From Apteryx mantelli (Eukaryota > Chordata > Aves > Apterygiformes > Apterygidae), in assembly GCF_036417845.1 (NCBI RefSeq), contig NC_089978.1:139308288-139372287 (forward strand): DNA of 64,000 nucleotides. Reading direction: 5' to 3'. Each line of letters starts with the position of its first letter. Within the stretch, counting starts at the first letter, position 1. Shown here piece by piece: positions 26,067-40,441 of this stretch. The notes below the pieces were generated by a model. That model worked only from the letters and a program-made list of their open reading frames with translations. It did not search any database and was not told where the DNA came from. Both the position numbers and the translations under genes were made by a program.

Positions 26067-29000
26067 TACACCTAAAGAGCTCCAATCACTTATAGGCATT
26101 CAGCCCACAGAACCAGACTGCAACTCGTCTGAATAAACCACCTTTCAAATGTGTGCAATGTGGACACATGGGTCTCAGCACTCACTTTTTCTCTTACTAA
26201 TCTGCTTCTGTGGTCTGTATTAATTGCTCTTGTAGGCATAGGCAATGTGATCCTCCATTCTTGCTTTTGCAAGACAAAACATTTTAACATATTCATAACA
26301 CCACAAAGTTCATATAGTGTCTCAGGGTTTTGCATGGCTTAACCAATAGCTTATGGAATTGGATTCAAACTTTCTGTAAGAAGTCACATGTATCCTGTAG
26401 CAAGACATGAAAAATTTAAGACTACAAAAGAAAATAGTTGAAAGTAGCCTAGCTAGAAAAATTTCCTATGGAAATGACTGGATCAGTATTCTAGTACCAA
26501 TGAAATCTGTATGTCAATAACAGCATTCAAATGTTTAAAACATGTTTTAATATTACAAAACTGGCCAGCTTTTGTGGTATCTGAATATATTGCATGACCA
26601 CATGGTCAAAATCTTGAAAATATAATTCATAATAAATTATCATCCCCTTCACAAACATTTATGAGTAAGTGATGCCTATTTTTTTCTCAATGCTCTAGTG
26701 TATTTTAAGAAAATATGATGGTGAATTGAAAATAGATTTTTTTTTTTCCATATGGCCTGGGACAAAGTTTTGCATAAACAGAAGACTGAACTGACTGGAA
26801 ACAACAGATGGCAGTGTTTTAAAGATGAAGAGATGAAAGCTAGGATAACCAGTGCTAAACATCCTTAGTAATATATGATGGCGTTGGTCTACTCGCAGCT
26901 GGGGATGTAGCTCTACCATAATTCTATAGGATGGACATGTGGCCAAAACAGAGACTCTTTCAAAATAGAATAGGAGGAAGGTGAGCTACCTGGCATCTTC
27001 CAGCGACCAGAAACACAGACTTCTAGCATTTAATTTCAATAGGATCATATATGGCTGAAAACAATGTTCCCAGAACATTTTGCAGGTGCAGAAAAGAGTA
27101 CCAAAGAGTACCATATCATCAGCATGAAAGCTTAACCTATTTCTATTATCTATTTATTTAATATCCTAGGAGAAACATTCATAAAAGAGGACAGGGATAG
27201 GAAATGTAAATGGAGCATAAAAATGTTCAAAAGCATACGATGACAGTGTTATATAGTAAATAAATAAATAACTTGCCCAGTTCTTTTACACATGCCACAA
27301 TCAGGCATTTGTCCATGGCTAGTTATGATGCAATGTAATGCACTTGCCATGCATTTAGCTATGATTAAAGGGCTTAAGATTTTGGCACATGGAGATGAGT
27401 GTAGATTCATTTGAGTGATACCACCCGTGGCACATGGAGAGTTGGTCCAGATTTTTGCAGCAAGTTATGCAGACTTCGAAAGCAGATCCTGAGCCAGCTG
27501 AAGGACTAAATAATGTTTCACTCCCTCAGTATAATGCTCAGCAATATTTGTGAATCATTGCTTGTGCAATACATAAGATTTCAGTCAGGGAAACTCCAAA
27601 GGCAGAAAAGGAGACAATTCATATTTTACAATTCTCTCCTATAATTTGTATTTATTTTTGGAGATAAGAGAGAAATGGAGGGGGAAAAAAAAACACAAAA
27701 CAAATCAAACTAAAGGATCTGGAGTAAAGACAAGATACTTTTCTGGTGTAAATTTTCATAATAGCATTTACAACAGTAGACTTCTTTCAGTTGCCCCAGG
27801 CTAAAAAGATGAGCTATACAGTACTTTCTGTCAAGAATATCAAAGAGTATTAATGTATACTTAGTATATCTGTACAGAAAAGGTAGCTTGAGAAATAGAG
27901 CAAAGGCAGAGAGGAAGGAGAAATAACATCATCAATTGCTCTCAAAACCTCTGTTTACAGAGTCTAAGATGGGACAATACTGCCAAGCTTACAGCAGAGC
28001 CAATGTTAAAAATCAGATATTGGTCTTCCTTCTTGTATGTAGAAGTTAAGCTTCTCCAGGCAAGAGCCCTTTCCATAAGCAGTGCTGTCCCCAGAGTGCC
28101 ACATAACTCTGCTGTCAGGCCCGTTTCTGCTGGTGAAGTGGATATTCTCCAGCTCTTTTGCTCTAATGCATCAACATCAGGAGCCTGGAGAAAACACTAT
28201 GCAGATGTACAAAGAAGAAGAGCAAAATCTTTCTGTGCCCTTTTGTGCTTTATTCATACTAGTAATGCAGGATAGCTTTGTTTCTGTCGCAGCCCAGAAG
28301 GACTGGACTCAAGGATCTTTTGTGGCCCTACATTTCTAAGAATTTTAATTTTTTATTTAGGCTTCAATCACAAGAACCAAATCCTTCTTCTATCTGTAGA
28401 CATAGGTTGTTAAAATACATTCCATCGCTGTCATAGCTGGATACTTGAATTCAACAACAGCAGGTCTGTTCCCACTCTTATTTTTAAGTACAGAATGACT
28501 TTTTCTGAGAATATGCAAGTTATTGCAGTTATAGGTTTATGCAATAGTCATATGATTGTCATTTCAGTGTTCACATTAAGAGAAATTGTCTTAAAATGCA
28601 ATATTTCTTCTACATACTTTTCCTCCAGCAGAGCTAAGGTTTTGAAGATGTTTTAACTCTTTTTTTCATTAGCATTATTAGATTTCTTTTATTTTTAACA
28701 ACATTCGTTTTAATTTTCTGGACTTACAATATAAAGCTTTTTTGATCATTATGACATTTTCATAATGCCTTTTATTATTATGTTGCTCACGACCGTAATC
28801 CCAGCTTCATGTAGCTTTATGTCTGGGAATCACAGAAACCATGGATACACACACAGATAGACTAAAATATACCTTTCCTGAACAGTAGTGTTAGGAAATC
28901 CAATAACAGTAAAGATTTGCTGTGAAGTAAAACTTATGTTTTAATAGAAATGCGTGTCAGATTTTTCCTAGCACAATGCTGGAATATAGTCTGTTCTGCA

Positions 29001-29097
29001 TTTTATATAATTCACTATGTGTCTTGCAGGTATTTTACACATTTAGGTCTCATGTTCACTTTGGGTTTAGTTTTATCTCATTTATGGACCTGGAATA

Positions 29098-29155
29098 GTT
29101 GTTCAAAGTTAATTGAAGTTACCCTGAGTTTACACAGAAATGGAGCAGAAACAGA
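29098..29155. repeat. Old repeat relic (AATTGAAGTTACCCTGAGTTTACAC type)
   Basis: AGTTAATTGAAGTTACCCTG followed by AGTTTACACAGAAATGGAGC fits the old repeat pattern GTCAATGGAGTTACTCCTGATTTACACCAGTGTAA, which is also seen at 50070-50150. Confidence 0.45.
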
Positions 29156-32100
29156 CGGGGAGTGCGTCTCAACAATGATGCAGAGAATGGGATCTGGATT
29201 TTCTTATCAGATTTTTGAGTCAGTCTCCTCTCACCTCTACTGTGTTTATGCAGCTGATTTATGCCAGTGTCTGAGAGAGGAGAACAGGTGGTCATTAAAA
29301 AGGGGCATCTGGTATTCATATCCATGATGATGTGTTAAGAAAACAGGAGTTGCCTTCAGCATACCCATGTTTTAAGCCACTTACTAGCTGTTGGAATGAA
29401 ATCCATTAGGCTTTAGGCAAATCTTGTTAGCAATATCATAAGGACAGAAAATCTGCTGGGCTGCCTGGATGGTTTGAGGAGCAAGACTGTGACTAATAGA
29501 TTTCCTTGGGATCAGATTAGAGATGATAATTGCATCTCTGTTTAAAAGGAAGAGAAAAATGCACCAGCAAACACAGTCTTGTCAGGACAACTGAAGACTC
29601 TAACATTCTTGTGCAGAATCGAAGAGCCTTTTCCACTCCCAAACAAGTGAAATCAGCTGTGAGCCCTTTGGAGTCAAAGGAGTTGCACCAGCAACAAAAA
29701 AAGATAAGGCAGGTCCCAAATGTAAGGATTTCCAAGTATTATTGCTCATATGATGTTCAGACATTGCATTAGCATCACTTGTATCTTCTTTTAGTCACTA
29801 ACTGTGTAATTCATTCAAAAGAGCAACCAGACTGGTCTCATCTGTTATATATTGTATGGACCAAACCAAAGGAAAATATTTCCCTTGGCTCATCCCAAGA
29901 AAAATATTCATACACAGTTTATTTTGATTTTCTCAAATACGACTTTTATCTTATGTTTTAGCTAGAAATTCCTTTAAACTTGCTCTTCTGATTCCCTTTC
30001 CCCTTTGTATCTCTTAATTAGACCTGGTGACTAATTCATAGGGAATTATTTATTTAACAAAACCCACCCTTTCCTGTCACAAACTGGCCACATTGCATTT
30101 TTTTTTTCCTTTTTCAAGTTGGTATTAATAAAAAATTATTTGGAGACTTATTCAGAGCAGAATCTTTATTCTGTAGCTTTCCCTTTGTGTTTCTTCAAGA
30201 TGTGCCATCAGTGTTTTGCTGGGAGGTGTCGTACAATCACAAGATAATGGTGCCCGAATGACTGACGTGAGTAACTAACCAACAAACTGGAATGGAAAAT
30301 GTACATGACCAGACATACAGTCTTCACACTTCTACAGATATAGGCTAATCAATGGTTAAGAGTCAGGTATCTATCTGTCTGTTCTTCACACAAGTCTAGT
30401 GCTCATTGTTTTGCTTTCCCAGTCCTGACTGAAAGGTAATGAAAAGGTCCTGCACAACTTGGGACTGTCTCTGCATTTGTTTTTCCTTCTGGCGGCAGTC
30501 AAGAGCTGCAAACTGTTGAAGATGACCTATGTAAGCACAGTCTTCTGTCTGCCTGACTCGCTTCCTACTTGATACACTGACTCTCTGTCACTCAAATGTC
30601 TTCCACTTTTACTGAGGGAAAGAGAGCAGAAGAAAGACATGTAGTTACTTTCTGTATCAGCTTTCCACATTCTTTAGACTGCCTTTTTGGTATACCCTCC
30701 TGTGAAAAAGCAGGAAGGAAGAGCAGATCTCTCAGGTCTCTTTTGCGCACCTGGAAGATGTGTTGGAGACCCACCTTTGTGAGTGGAGACATGTTGGAGA
30801 CACCCCTGGGTAAAGGGACATTTCAAAGGAGGCCGAGGGAGTCTCTGCTTTCTTTCCAGGGTCTTTTGAACTTGATGAGGGAGAAGAAATTGGTGGAATA
30901 GTCCCCATTTTTTTATCAGAGAGAAGAGAAAAAGAGAATCAATCCAAATCTGCTAGGTGTGCCTGCAGCAGGAAGCACCATTGCAGCAGGCACATACCTT
31001 TCTATGCCAGAGCTGATAAGAGTCTGACTGTCTGAGAGATGCAATAACATGTTCATACAGTCACAAATTAGAGCTGAATACCTTGCAATCACAGCTAGCT
31101 TGTAGGTGGCACAGAAGCCACACTTCAGCAGCTTGCATGCTCTGTGTGGATTGCCAGGCACAGTCTGCTCTACTGGGGCTTAGAGGCAGCCTTGCAGTCA
31201 AGCGCTAGCACTGCTTTTCCACTTCTAAATATAGACACATTTAAAGAAAATTAGCATCTTTGTAATTTTTTGTCTTGGCTTTTCTCCAAATTATTTTAAA
31301 AATAAACTAACCACAATTTTTTATGTAGTTTTCAAGAGAAATTGCTCAGCTCAGTTTTGGCAAAGAGAAAGGGAGAAACTCAGGAAATGAAAGAGATGTG
31401 AAGCTGGAAAGTGAAGTGAAACTAGCCACTGTTGTCAAAAGACTTCCGTGGAAATCACATGGGAAGTACTTGGTAGTATGGCTGATCAAGTAGGACTTAG
31501 GGATGATCACATAGGACAAAGTTAATTTTAGGAGTTAGTGAAGAAGCAAGAAGAAGAGGGGCTGCAATCCCCTGAGCCTAGAAGAGAAAGGAGACTCTCC
31601 TCTTCACTGCTAGCAGGGGAAAGGAGCTGCACTCGCAGATGTTCCCTTTTGCTTAAGCTTAGCTCAGTGTCACAGACTTCCTGGGCCGATGACAGGACAC
31701 AGGCCTCACGGATGTTGCTGGCTGTGTGCCTCAGGCTTCTGTGATAAATAGGCCTTGCTGGAAATTTTCACTGATTTGGGTGTTTGTTTGTTTGTTTTCA
31801 TTCACTTTCACCAAAACAAGATTTTTTTTTTTCCAGAAGATGTTAACTTCATGAAAAAAGAATAAATATTTTATCCAAAGTATAAAGCTTGTGTTATTTT
31901 GGTTCCCAAGGTGCTGTGGTGTCTCGCAGGACTTGCAACTCATCTGGCTTGTGCTTGGCTAAGCCTCTGGCCATGTTTCCTGTAGCACATGATGTTAGTA
32001 TGACTAGTTTGTAAACAAGGTAACAAGGTCTCTATCCAATGCATAAAATTAGATTCAGAAGAAAGAGGCAGTAAAAAATAAAAGACTTCAGATCATATGG

Positions 32101-32560
32101 ATAAGGAAAGCTTGTCTCATTTAACACTTCTCAGAATTAGCTTTTGTTGAAGGATTAAGCTGTCCTAAGCTCCACTAAAGCCAAGAGAATAATAAACCAG
32201 TTATAATTAATTTATTTTCTTGGCTTTGGAGAAAATCTCAAGTGATTTGTTTTCTTCATCTGCTAAGCCAATTCCAAGGAAAAACTCCTGTTGGTATCAG
32301 TTATGCAAAAAGTATTTCTGACTGAACTTGAGTCCATGGGCAATTTTTGAAGTACTTTTTTTGCTAATGGTTTGAGGTGTGCTTTAAGAATGTGTGTGCA
32401 TTTTATGTCCTATGTCATGAACATGTCCACCTCCTCTGAGCACCCTTGGTATGTGGCATAATTTTCCTTCTGCTTTCTTGCTCCATCTACTGGAACCAAT
32501 TCTACATAGCATTTGAATGAAAAAATGATATAATGGGTATATTTATTTATTTTTGGATTA

Positions 32561-32596
32561 TACACACACACACATATATATACATATATGTATGTA
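32561..32596. repeat. (CA)n/(TA)n compound microsatellite
   Basis: A short (AC)n run passes into (AT)n and then ATGTATGTAT. Confidence 0.9.
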
Positions 32597-34567
32597 TTTG
32601 CTTCTTAATCCAGTCTTTACAGTTGATTTATTTTAGTTTTATTATGAATTGCATATTTTGTAAACTAAATCTCCTCCTTTTTTCAGGCTTTTAATCAGAG
32701 CCCTGGCATTATGAACACTCCTCGAGGTTCACAGGTTCACATTCTTACTGACCTTCAATGTTTCCAAATTCTTATGAAAATATGTTGTTGTTTCTAAAAA
32801 AAAATAGATATAGTAGAATAGAATTATTCTCCCAATCTTAACAGAAGGATGCTTTGGGGGGGTTAGTTAGCTAACAGTTGAATTGCACTGTGAAAACATA
32901 AATTGCTATAGAATTGAAAAGATACATACATATTATGAAATAAATGCAGAGAGAGAAATTCCCTATAGTTCTGAATTCAGATTCTACTAGTCATATATAA
33001 CTTCTTTTAAAATAAAGTTCCAAAACAGGTAAGAGAAGCTAAAACACTAGATAGAAGAGGAAAGTTTACACCATACATCTAAGATTCAAGGTAACTTCAT
33101 TGCCACTTTTGTCTGTCCCTTCTTTAAAGGAGTGTCTACTGGAAACATTTCTGGAAAATAATATTGTTAAAGAGTGAGCTTGGTAGGATAGGTCTGGCTT
33201 TCTGATGAAGTCTTGGGTAGAAAATGCTGCAAGTTCTTTCTATATTTGTGTAATTAAAGCCTCCATAATTTTTGTCCTGATTTTCTGCTGCCCTTTGTGT
33301 ATAAAATTCAGCAGAGTAGTCAGGAGTCCCTCAAAAAACAGACTTTACCTCATAGGTCAGACTCAGATAAGGTTGTGATTTCCCCCTGTGATTTCCCTTT
33401 AGTCAGAGAACAGTTTGTTTTCCTATCTATGTATTTCAAGTGAAGCTGTTAAAACTTGCAAAGTATCAGTATCGTTCTGATGGCACATCTAACTTTGGCA
33501 TTAGTAGTTCAGTCAATGGAAGAATAGCAATTTATACAGAGTGGACCAAGACATTTTATGTAATAATTTAGAAGCACTAACACTAGCAACTCTTCTCCCC
33601 TGATCCTGTTGCGATAGTCAGATCTCCAGCAAAAGATGAGATTATAGACTGGAATCTGATGATGGTGAATTACGAAGTGTTTGTATACCAACACCATGCA
33701 AAGATCTTTATTTGAATAAGAGCAGTATTAGTGTCACCAAGTCATGGGGTCATTCTCCTTGCTTCCCTCAAGAATCTCTGCTCACCCGGTCCTGTTCCCT
33801 TGCCCAGCTTCCTTCTAGTTTTAAAGGTACAACATATATTCTTAGAACACTGTCTTTCCTGAAAATGTTTATATAAATGTTCTATAAAATGTTTATAGCA
33901 GTTTAGCTATAGGGCTGCAATAGTTTTTCCAAGGCAGTGGATCATATTGCTTCCCAGTTTATCCTCTCCCTGAACCTACTGTATTCAAACACTATAACAT
34001 GTAATAACAGGCACTCATCACTAAAAGTTATGTAAGATACATTATTTATGTACATTTAACTAGATTACAAATCAGTATTCTTAGATTCTTGCCTATATTA
34101 TGCTATTTATAAAAGCATCATGCACTACCTCCTCTTTTGTCACAATAGTATTGATAAAATGATTCTTCTTTTAATTCCTCATATATATAAATTCAGGGAT
34201 CACAGTTTTCAAAAACGGAACATAATTGTGCCTGCCTTATGACACTTGAAAGCACAGAAAGTGATAACTGTTCTGAAAACGAAGTTTATTAAAATCATCA
34301 CAAACAAGACATCAATATGGACGTAAACAAAATTGTTAGTCAATTTAGAAGACCAATCCTATCTCAGAAAAATGCAGAGTCAAAATCTGATCTGCTGACT
34401 CTTCACATTTTTGTAGCATTTCTATAGTAGAACTGACTGAAGACCATAGCAACAGAAGAGTTTGCTGTGGGTACACATTTGTGCATTTCTGCCAATTTTT
34501 TGTACTTATCTTTGCTACATTTGGTTGAAACTTGCACTCAGAGTTGTATAGAAGTAACACCTAGCAG

Positions 34568-34650
34568 TTTACTCCCTGATCAAAGGTGTACTGAAGCCAG
34601 AAGAAAGACTTCCATGGATTCTAGTGAGCTTTGAATCAGGGGGTCTTGTT
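34568..34650. repeat. Old palindromic repeat relic (CTGATCAAAG...CTTTGAATCAGG)
   Basis: The left arm CCCTGATCAAAGGTGTACTG pairs with the right arm CTAGTGAGCTTTGAATCAGGG, around a centre containing AAGACTTCCATGG. This is the clearest example in the window of this inverted-repeat class. Confidence 0.55.
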
Positions 34651-37600
34651 TCATGTGGCCACATTAGAGACAGAAATAATATAATCCCAGGATAGTAGTC
34701 ACTTTGCTCATTAAAACTGTATCTGTAGAACTAGATAATCAGTGAAAATAGCTTAGAAAATGCAATACATGTGAGTAGAAGAGCCATTGTTAAGTGACTT
34801 TCTTAAGAACGAGTAAAGTTGCAGGACTGGGCTGACATGCAGCCTGAAAATACACATAAATAAAAAGTTATCATTAGATGATTAAGTATGAATAAAGTGC
34901 ATTATCGGGTTGTCTCAGGAGCTGTTAAAGAATCTGATTAATTTTAACAATTCCATTGGTAGCATGAAAAAGGCAGCAAAGCAGCCTGTTAATTAGTGCA
35001 GTCATTAATAATTTAATAATCAATTAATAATTAATTACCTAGTAGTTTTGCAGATTGTGGTTTAAGGATGGGAATCATAGGAAATATTCAGAACTTTGGT
35101 GGTACTGAGGGATTTAAGAATGGTTGAAACACATTTAGAAAATAACTAAAGCAAAACCTTCGGTAGCACATAGGGCACACAGCATCTATACTCATTTTTC
35201 TGCTAAGAATATACCTCAGCCTCCATTGTCTAAGGGCCTTTCACGTGAGCTATGTATCAATGTCCGTTACTAGATAAGAACTGGGAATTCGTGTATATGC
35301 CCTTTTCCCATCTCCATACCTCTAAATGTAATAAAGGTGGTCAAGCTTCACACATCAGATGTACTGCTTTTCTCCATCTTTGCCTTCCTACTGGCATATC
35401 TGAAAACCTTGTACACTTTGGACAGGTGAAATGTCTTAAACAATACATGGCATAGAGGAAGCTGCCTACAGGAGTAGGTCACGAACAAAACTGGTTAGTA
35501 TTTTCTTCACAAAAGAAAAAGAATTGGACAAGACCAGGAGTAAGAAGACCATCTGTGCCTGATTAAGGGTGAGACTGCATAACAGCAACGGATGTTATAT
35601 TATTATCGTCAGAAGAGTTTATTGCTAACAGTGGTAAATATTGTGCATGTTGAGTTGGATACTTCCAAGCAATAATTTAACAGGCATACTCCACATAGGC
35701 TACTCTTTTCTTCTTGGACTACATTTCTTTAGTTCTGAGTGTCATACAAGGTCAAATTGCATAAGAGATCTAGATAGCAACATTTTCTACATACTGAGAA
35801 TGCTGAAGAATGAAAAGCTGATGATACCCATCACAAAAAGGCAACTGTAACTCTGCTAGTGGCGATGATTAAAAAAATCTCCATGAAGAGTGCATGACAG
35901 AAAGAGCTAACATTCCTGCTGCTTCATTCACTTCTTGAAAGCCCTCTTTAAAACCACAGAACACTATTGTGAAAGGGATTCCATCTAGCTGAGGGGACTG
36001 GGTAGATTCTCTAACTGAATGGTGGCTAAATGCATAGAATGATTCAGGAGCAAGGTGTAAAGGCCCCTTCAATCTCTGTCAATTTATTTTCCCGAATAAT
36101 TTCTGAAGGCTGCCTTAAACTACCCTGCACCAATAGTCCAAAAAAGAAATTGTGGTAAAAGGAGCAACATCGTCTTTCAGCTAGCCATAAGCTTCTTCCA
36201 CAGATGGACTGGGTGGCAGGCTCCCACTACATTGCCTAATAATTGCAAGGTCAATTCCAATTACGTCTGTGTTAAGGCTGTACATAAACCTCAGTTCATT
36301 CTTCAATTTTGTTGCTTCCTATTCTCACTGTTCTGATTAAAGGAGCAATATGTACATTCCTATTGATGTCACTAAACATGAAGCCTAAATTGTAGATTCA
36401 GTGTTTTGTGACTGTTTGTAGTACTCTGTGTGGTCTTAGCTCCTCACTCAGAAAGGGAATTGGGTTTTTTGTTTGTTTTGTTTTAATTGGGGGTTTATTT
36501 ACTTTAGAGTCGGATCAGTTAGAAGGGCTACACAATTCTGAACTAAATGTTCAGGAACATCTGTGCAAAATTTTATTCACCCGGACCTTTTGTACTGTAA
36601 AACTCAGGTGTCACTGTCCTAGCATCTTAAATTTTGATTCATTTCTCTGCTTATTGTTTTCCTCTCTTTTGCAGAGATTTTAGTTCATTTTAATTCCTAA
36701 AGCAGAGAATCACAATATCTCACAGGTTTTATTACCGCTTTGTGTTTCTACTTGCATCCCTGCTCTCTTCTTCCCTAGAGAGAGCTTTCTGTGTGCGTCT
36801 CCTGAAATAGTCATTCTCTGCTTCTGAGGCAGGAGTTATGGTAAGGGGGCACTTTGTGGGTAGATTTACAAGTATCTGCTGATAAAAAGGGATCAGATAA
36901 TGTCCCGCTTTGTGAGAAAGAGATAAGTTAGAAACTGGAAATGAATGAAGCCCCAATCAGTGATCTACAATTACAGGAGCTGATGAGAAGCAGTGTCAGG
37001 AGAAGCCAGAGGTTACCATAGAAATAGAACAGTGTATGCAGTCCTCAGGGACTGCACCTAAGTTAAGTACCAAACCTGTGGGATTCTCAATGAATGAAAC
37101 TCTCAAGTTTAAGAGAAAAATAGAAACCATATCACAGATAAAGATAATTGAGCTGTCTGTCCTGTTTGCGATATCATGGTAGATCCAGTCAGGATGCCAG
37201 CTGTGATTGCTGCTGTGCACCTTTCCCAGCCTTGTTTGGGTGAGATATATAAATCTCAGGAGAACTTTCAGAGCATCAGTGTACTTCTGCCTGCTTCTCT
37301 AGTTCCTATTGCTAGGAAATCTAGAAATGCATTATCATTTTAGCCCATAGCAAGCATTTCAGTTGCTTGTTATGGTAATTCTGTGTAACAGCAGCCCAAT
37401 ACACTCAACTTTGGATAGCATTTTTCTGAATACTTTTGAATGTCTCGCACTTTAAAAAAAAAAAGAGGGTATTTCCTAGGTGGAGGGGTTTACAAAAATG
37501 GTTCTCATCTTAGCAGTATGGAGGAAGAGCCTAAACTGAGAACAGGGGCACTAGATCATGGGCGTAGTTATACTTGACTTACAATGCATGCGGGATCCAC

Positions 37601-40105
37601 ATGCTCCGCGGGCCTTGTATTTTCTGTGACGGACTTATTGCACACTAGCCACTGGTCACCAGGGCTCTTTACAAGCCTTCCCTGTCCCCCTTATTATCTT
37701 GTAAGGTAAGTAAGGTTAGGGCAATGCAACAGGACAGCAGGCGCCCCACCAAACCCTACTCCATGCTTTGAACAGCAGGCCCTGGTAAAAAGTAGTCATT
37801 CTGGGTGCCACTCTGGGGTCCCAATCAAGCTTGGATTTCAAGAGAATACTCTCCCTTGTTCCCCCAAACTGGTCATCTATGAAATGGTATTTATTCTAGG
37901 GCCTTGAAATTTAGAGTATCTACTTTCACCAGCCACCCTTAGAAAGCCTCAGCCTTTATTTGTGCTTAAACTAACTCAATACCAGATGATGAATGTGTGC
38001 TCCAACTTGTTGCCTTTAGCAAATTCGGGGTTCCAAACTGCAGCCCCAAAAGAATGTATTTCAGTAAGCTGTGTGAAAAGTGAAGTCATAATGAAAATCA
38101 TTATTCAACTATTAAACTTCAGGAAACACAAAAGCTTTGAGAATGTGGTTTTTAAGGCAAGATTTTTAAATTGGTAGAAGTTGTTCATTGTAATATTGGG
38201 ACGTTCTCTTGCTTATAGTTTCCTCACACAGCTCTAGGTACAGTCTAGGAGCTCACTAATCCAGTAACTATTTGTAAAATTTCTGAGAGATGCAGATCAT
38301 CTGAATACGCTTAATCCAGCAAATAATTGGAAGAGAGGGTGCCACGCAACCTGTAAATCTCTTCCTAAACCCATTTCTTTATGCACTCCCACATGTCTGG
38401 GAAAAGAATGTGAGCCTTATGGTAGTCAAAAGGTCTGGCAGAACTGATATTTCTGCTGTTTGGAGCAACAACTTTTCTCCCCATCAGAGGCATTTTACTG
38501 TGAAGAAAATTAATTACATTTCAATCAACTGTAGACGTAAATCACAAGGGCAGACAGCTCCAAACTCCCAAATCCCCCAGCAGAGCAACATCTAGTATAA
38601 ATGAGGGAACAGTTGTCATTAATATCAACTGCCTTAATATATTAGGCCTTGGAATCCCTGACAGAGGTTGTTGGTCTTTTGAAAATAAAATGAGATAATT
38701 TATTTTAGAGGAGATATACTGTCTTGGTTCAAATGTTAACCCTAGACTGGGGAAAGCAAAGTTTATGTCTCAGCTCTGGTATGGATTTCCAGTAGGGAGC
38801 CAAATTCTTAAAAAGATATTAAAGCAAATAGCAAAATTAAAACAAAACAAACATAATCAGTTGGGAATTTGGCAGTCAGTCATTTTTTTAGCCGTGTAAA
38901 CATTTTTAACATTCTGACTGTGGTGGTTACATTCCAATTCCTGGACTTCTGCAATCTAAAGCCAAGGTTCACAGTCTAAGACAGTCATCTGGGCTCCCTC
39001 TACAGTTCAGGGAAGGAGACAGATGTCCCCAAAGGTGATTCTAAACACCTGTCTCAGACAGCAAGGTTAGGATGGGATGAGGAGCTGTCTGCAGGTGACT
39101 TTTTTGCCCTAATGAATGCAGAGGGAACCTGATTTTAAATAGCTATATTTAGGTAATAGGAATCCCATCCTCTGAACGTCTCCAAGACTCAAAAACCTGA
39201 ATTTTGTGCCTCAGAAGGTTACTGTTCATGTAACTGTGAAGTTTTTATACTACAAAACTTAAATTGTACATAATAAGAACACTTTCTAATGATTTTCCTG
39301 CCAAACTCAAACAATTAAAGACACCAAATATACACGTAGTCAGTAGTTTATAATCAATACTCTATGTCAGTTTTTCAAATAGCACATTTTTGATACTGCA
39401 TATAAGGAAAGGAAGAATATTTCAATCGTGTATTTTTGCACACTTACAAACTATATTTGTAGTCTTGAGTGTACAAAATTGAACTGACAGTTGGGCAATC
39501 TCTGCAGCAAATTGTTATTCATCAAAAAATGTTTTTTCAGAGGGGGACCAGAACTCTCTCTGAATTCATGTAAAATGCAGCAAATAAGTTTTGACAGAGA
39601 GGTCAGACTTTCATTTCAACAAAGTTAAACATTTTCAATTTTATTTAAAGTTGATTTTTCATTTCAGAATTCATCTATTATATAAAAGGGATAAATAAAC
39701 CTAAACGAAAAATTAAAAATGAAACTATTCATTTCAACCCATCCTGAGATGGTTCTTCCATATTCATTTTCCTTAGTTTAGGCATTAAATAAAAAAAGAC
39801 CAATTATATTTATACCTCTCATTAAATTACTGTGAGTTCTCCTAGAAGAAGAACTTTTCATCTAAGACAACAATGAAATTCTTAAGCTTCAGGACTATAT
39901 AAAATAACATAATTATTTTAAAGAACAATCATATTAGATAAAACACCTGTAACTGAAGCACTTTTTTTAATATGTGTTTTTGATGGTTTTGAATGCATTG
40001 TTAAGAACTGATAAAATCAAAAAACGTTCTTTTACTTGAACTCTGAATTTCAAATTGGGTTAGAGTCAGAATCTCCAACAAAAGAAACAGATTTTTAAAG
40101 AAAGT

Positions 40106-40111
40106 TTTATT
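40106..40111 (-). promoter_or_regulatory. ANO2: Candidate ANO2 polyadenylation signal
   Basis: The minus strand reads GGCAATAAAAC here, with a U/GU-rich element (CTGTTTCTTTTGTTGG) 15-35 bases downstream. It is the best-looking of several candidates in the first 1.5 kb after the stop codon. Inference only; no transcript end is visible in the sequence. Confidence 0.3.
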
Positions 40112-40397
40112 GCCTTTGTGACTGAATAAAGTTATTCATTAGATGCATATAGATAAAAGCATAAGTAGTGAATCTTTTTCAATGAAATATAGTTCTGCAA
40201 AATATTTTACAGTAAATGCACAACAGCACTTTTGTTATTTTACATGCAATGTACATGAAGATGTTGTCACAAGATTTACAGGGCTTGATTCCATTCTCAC
40301 TTACCAGTTTCGCACTGGTGTTGGTTTAGTGCAGTGATTCTTCTTGACGCTGGCTGAATTCCCAGTCTAAGTGAGAGGAGAATCAAACACACAGGGG

Positions 40398-40441
40398 TTT
40401 TTTTTGTTTTTGTTTTGTTTTTGTTTTGTTTTTGTTTTGTT
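40398..40441. repeat. (GTTTT/GTTTTT)n simple repeat
   Basis: About 44 bases built only of G and T with units of five to six bases. It lies inside the probable ANO2 3'UTR, where it would read as a CAAAA/CAAAAA tract in the transcript. Confidence 0.85.

Larger units (their letters stand above)
17816..29097. other. Intergenic stretch, no gene recognised
   Basis: No coding sequence recognised. The block 18090-18330 has a mixed, non-repetitive composition with homeodomain-like TAATGA and TAAT words, and could be a conserved non-coding element, but a single sequence cannot show that. Overlapping frames at 21618-22279 are short and mutually contradictory. A short purine run lies at 24892-24915. Confidence 0.55.
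29156..40084. other. Intergenic stretch, no gene recognised
   Basis: Nothing supports a gene. The sequence is AT-rich, especially 38.8-40.1 kb. The plus-strand coding exon of NTF3, the convergent neighbour of ANO2 in mammals, would be an open frame of roughly 250 codons and is not present, so that gene, if conserved, lies further left. Confidence 0.6.

Noticed and set aside
1-40084. NTF3 coding exon expected as the neighbour
   Set aside because: No long neurotrophin-like open frame with the Cys-knot pattern is present on either strand.
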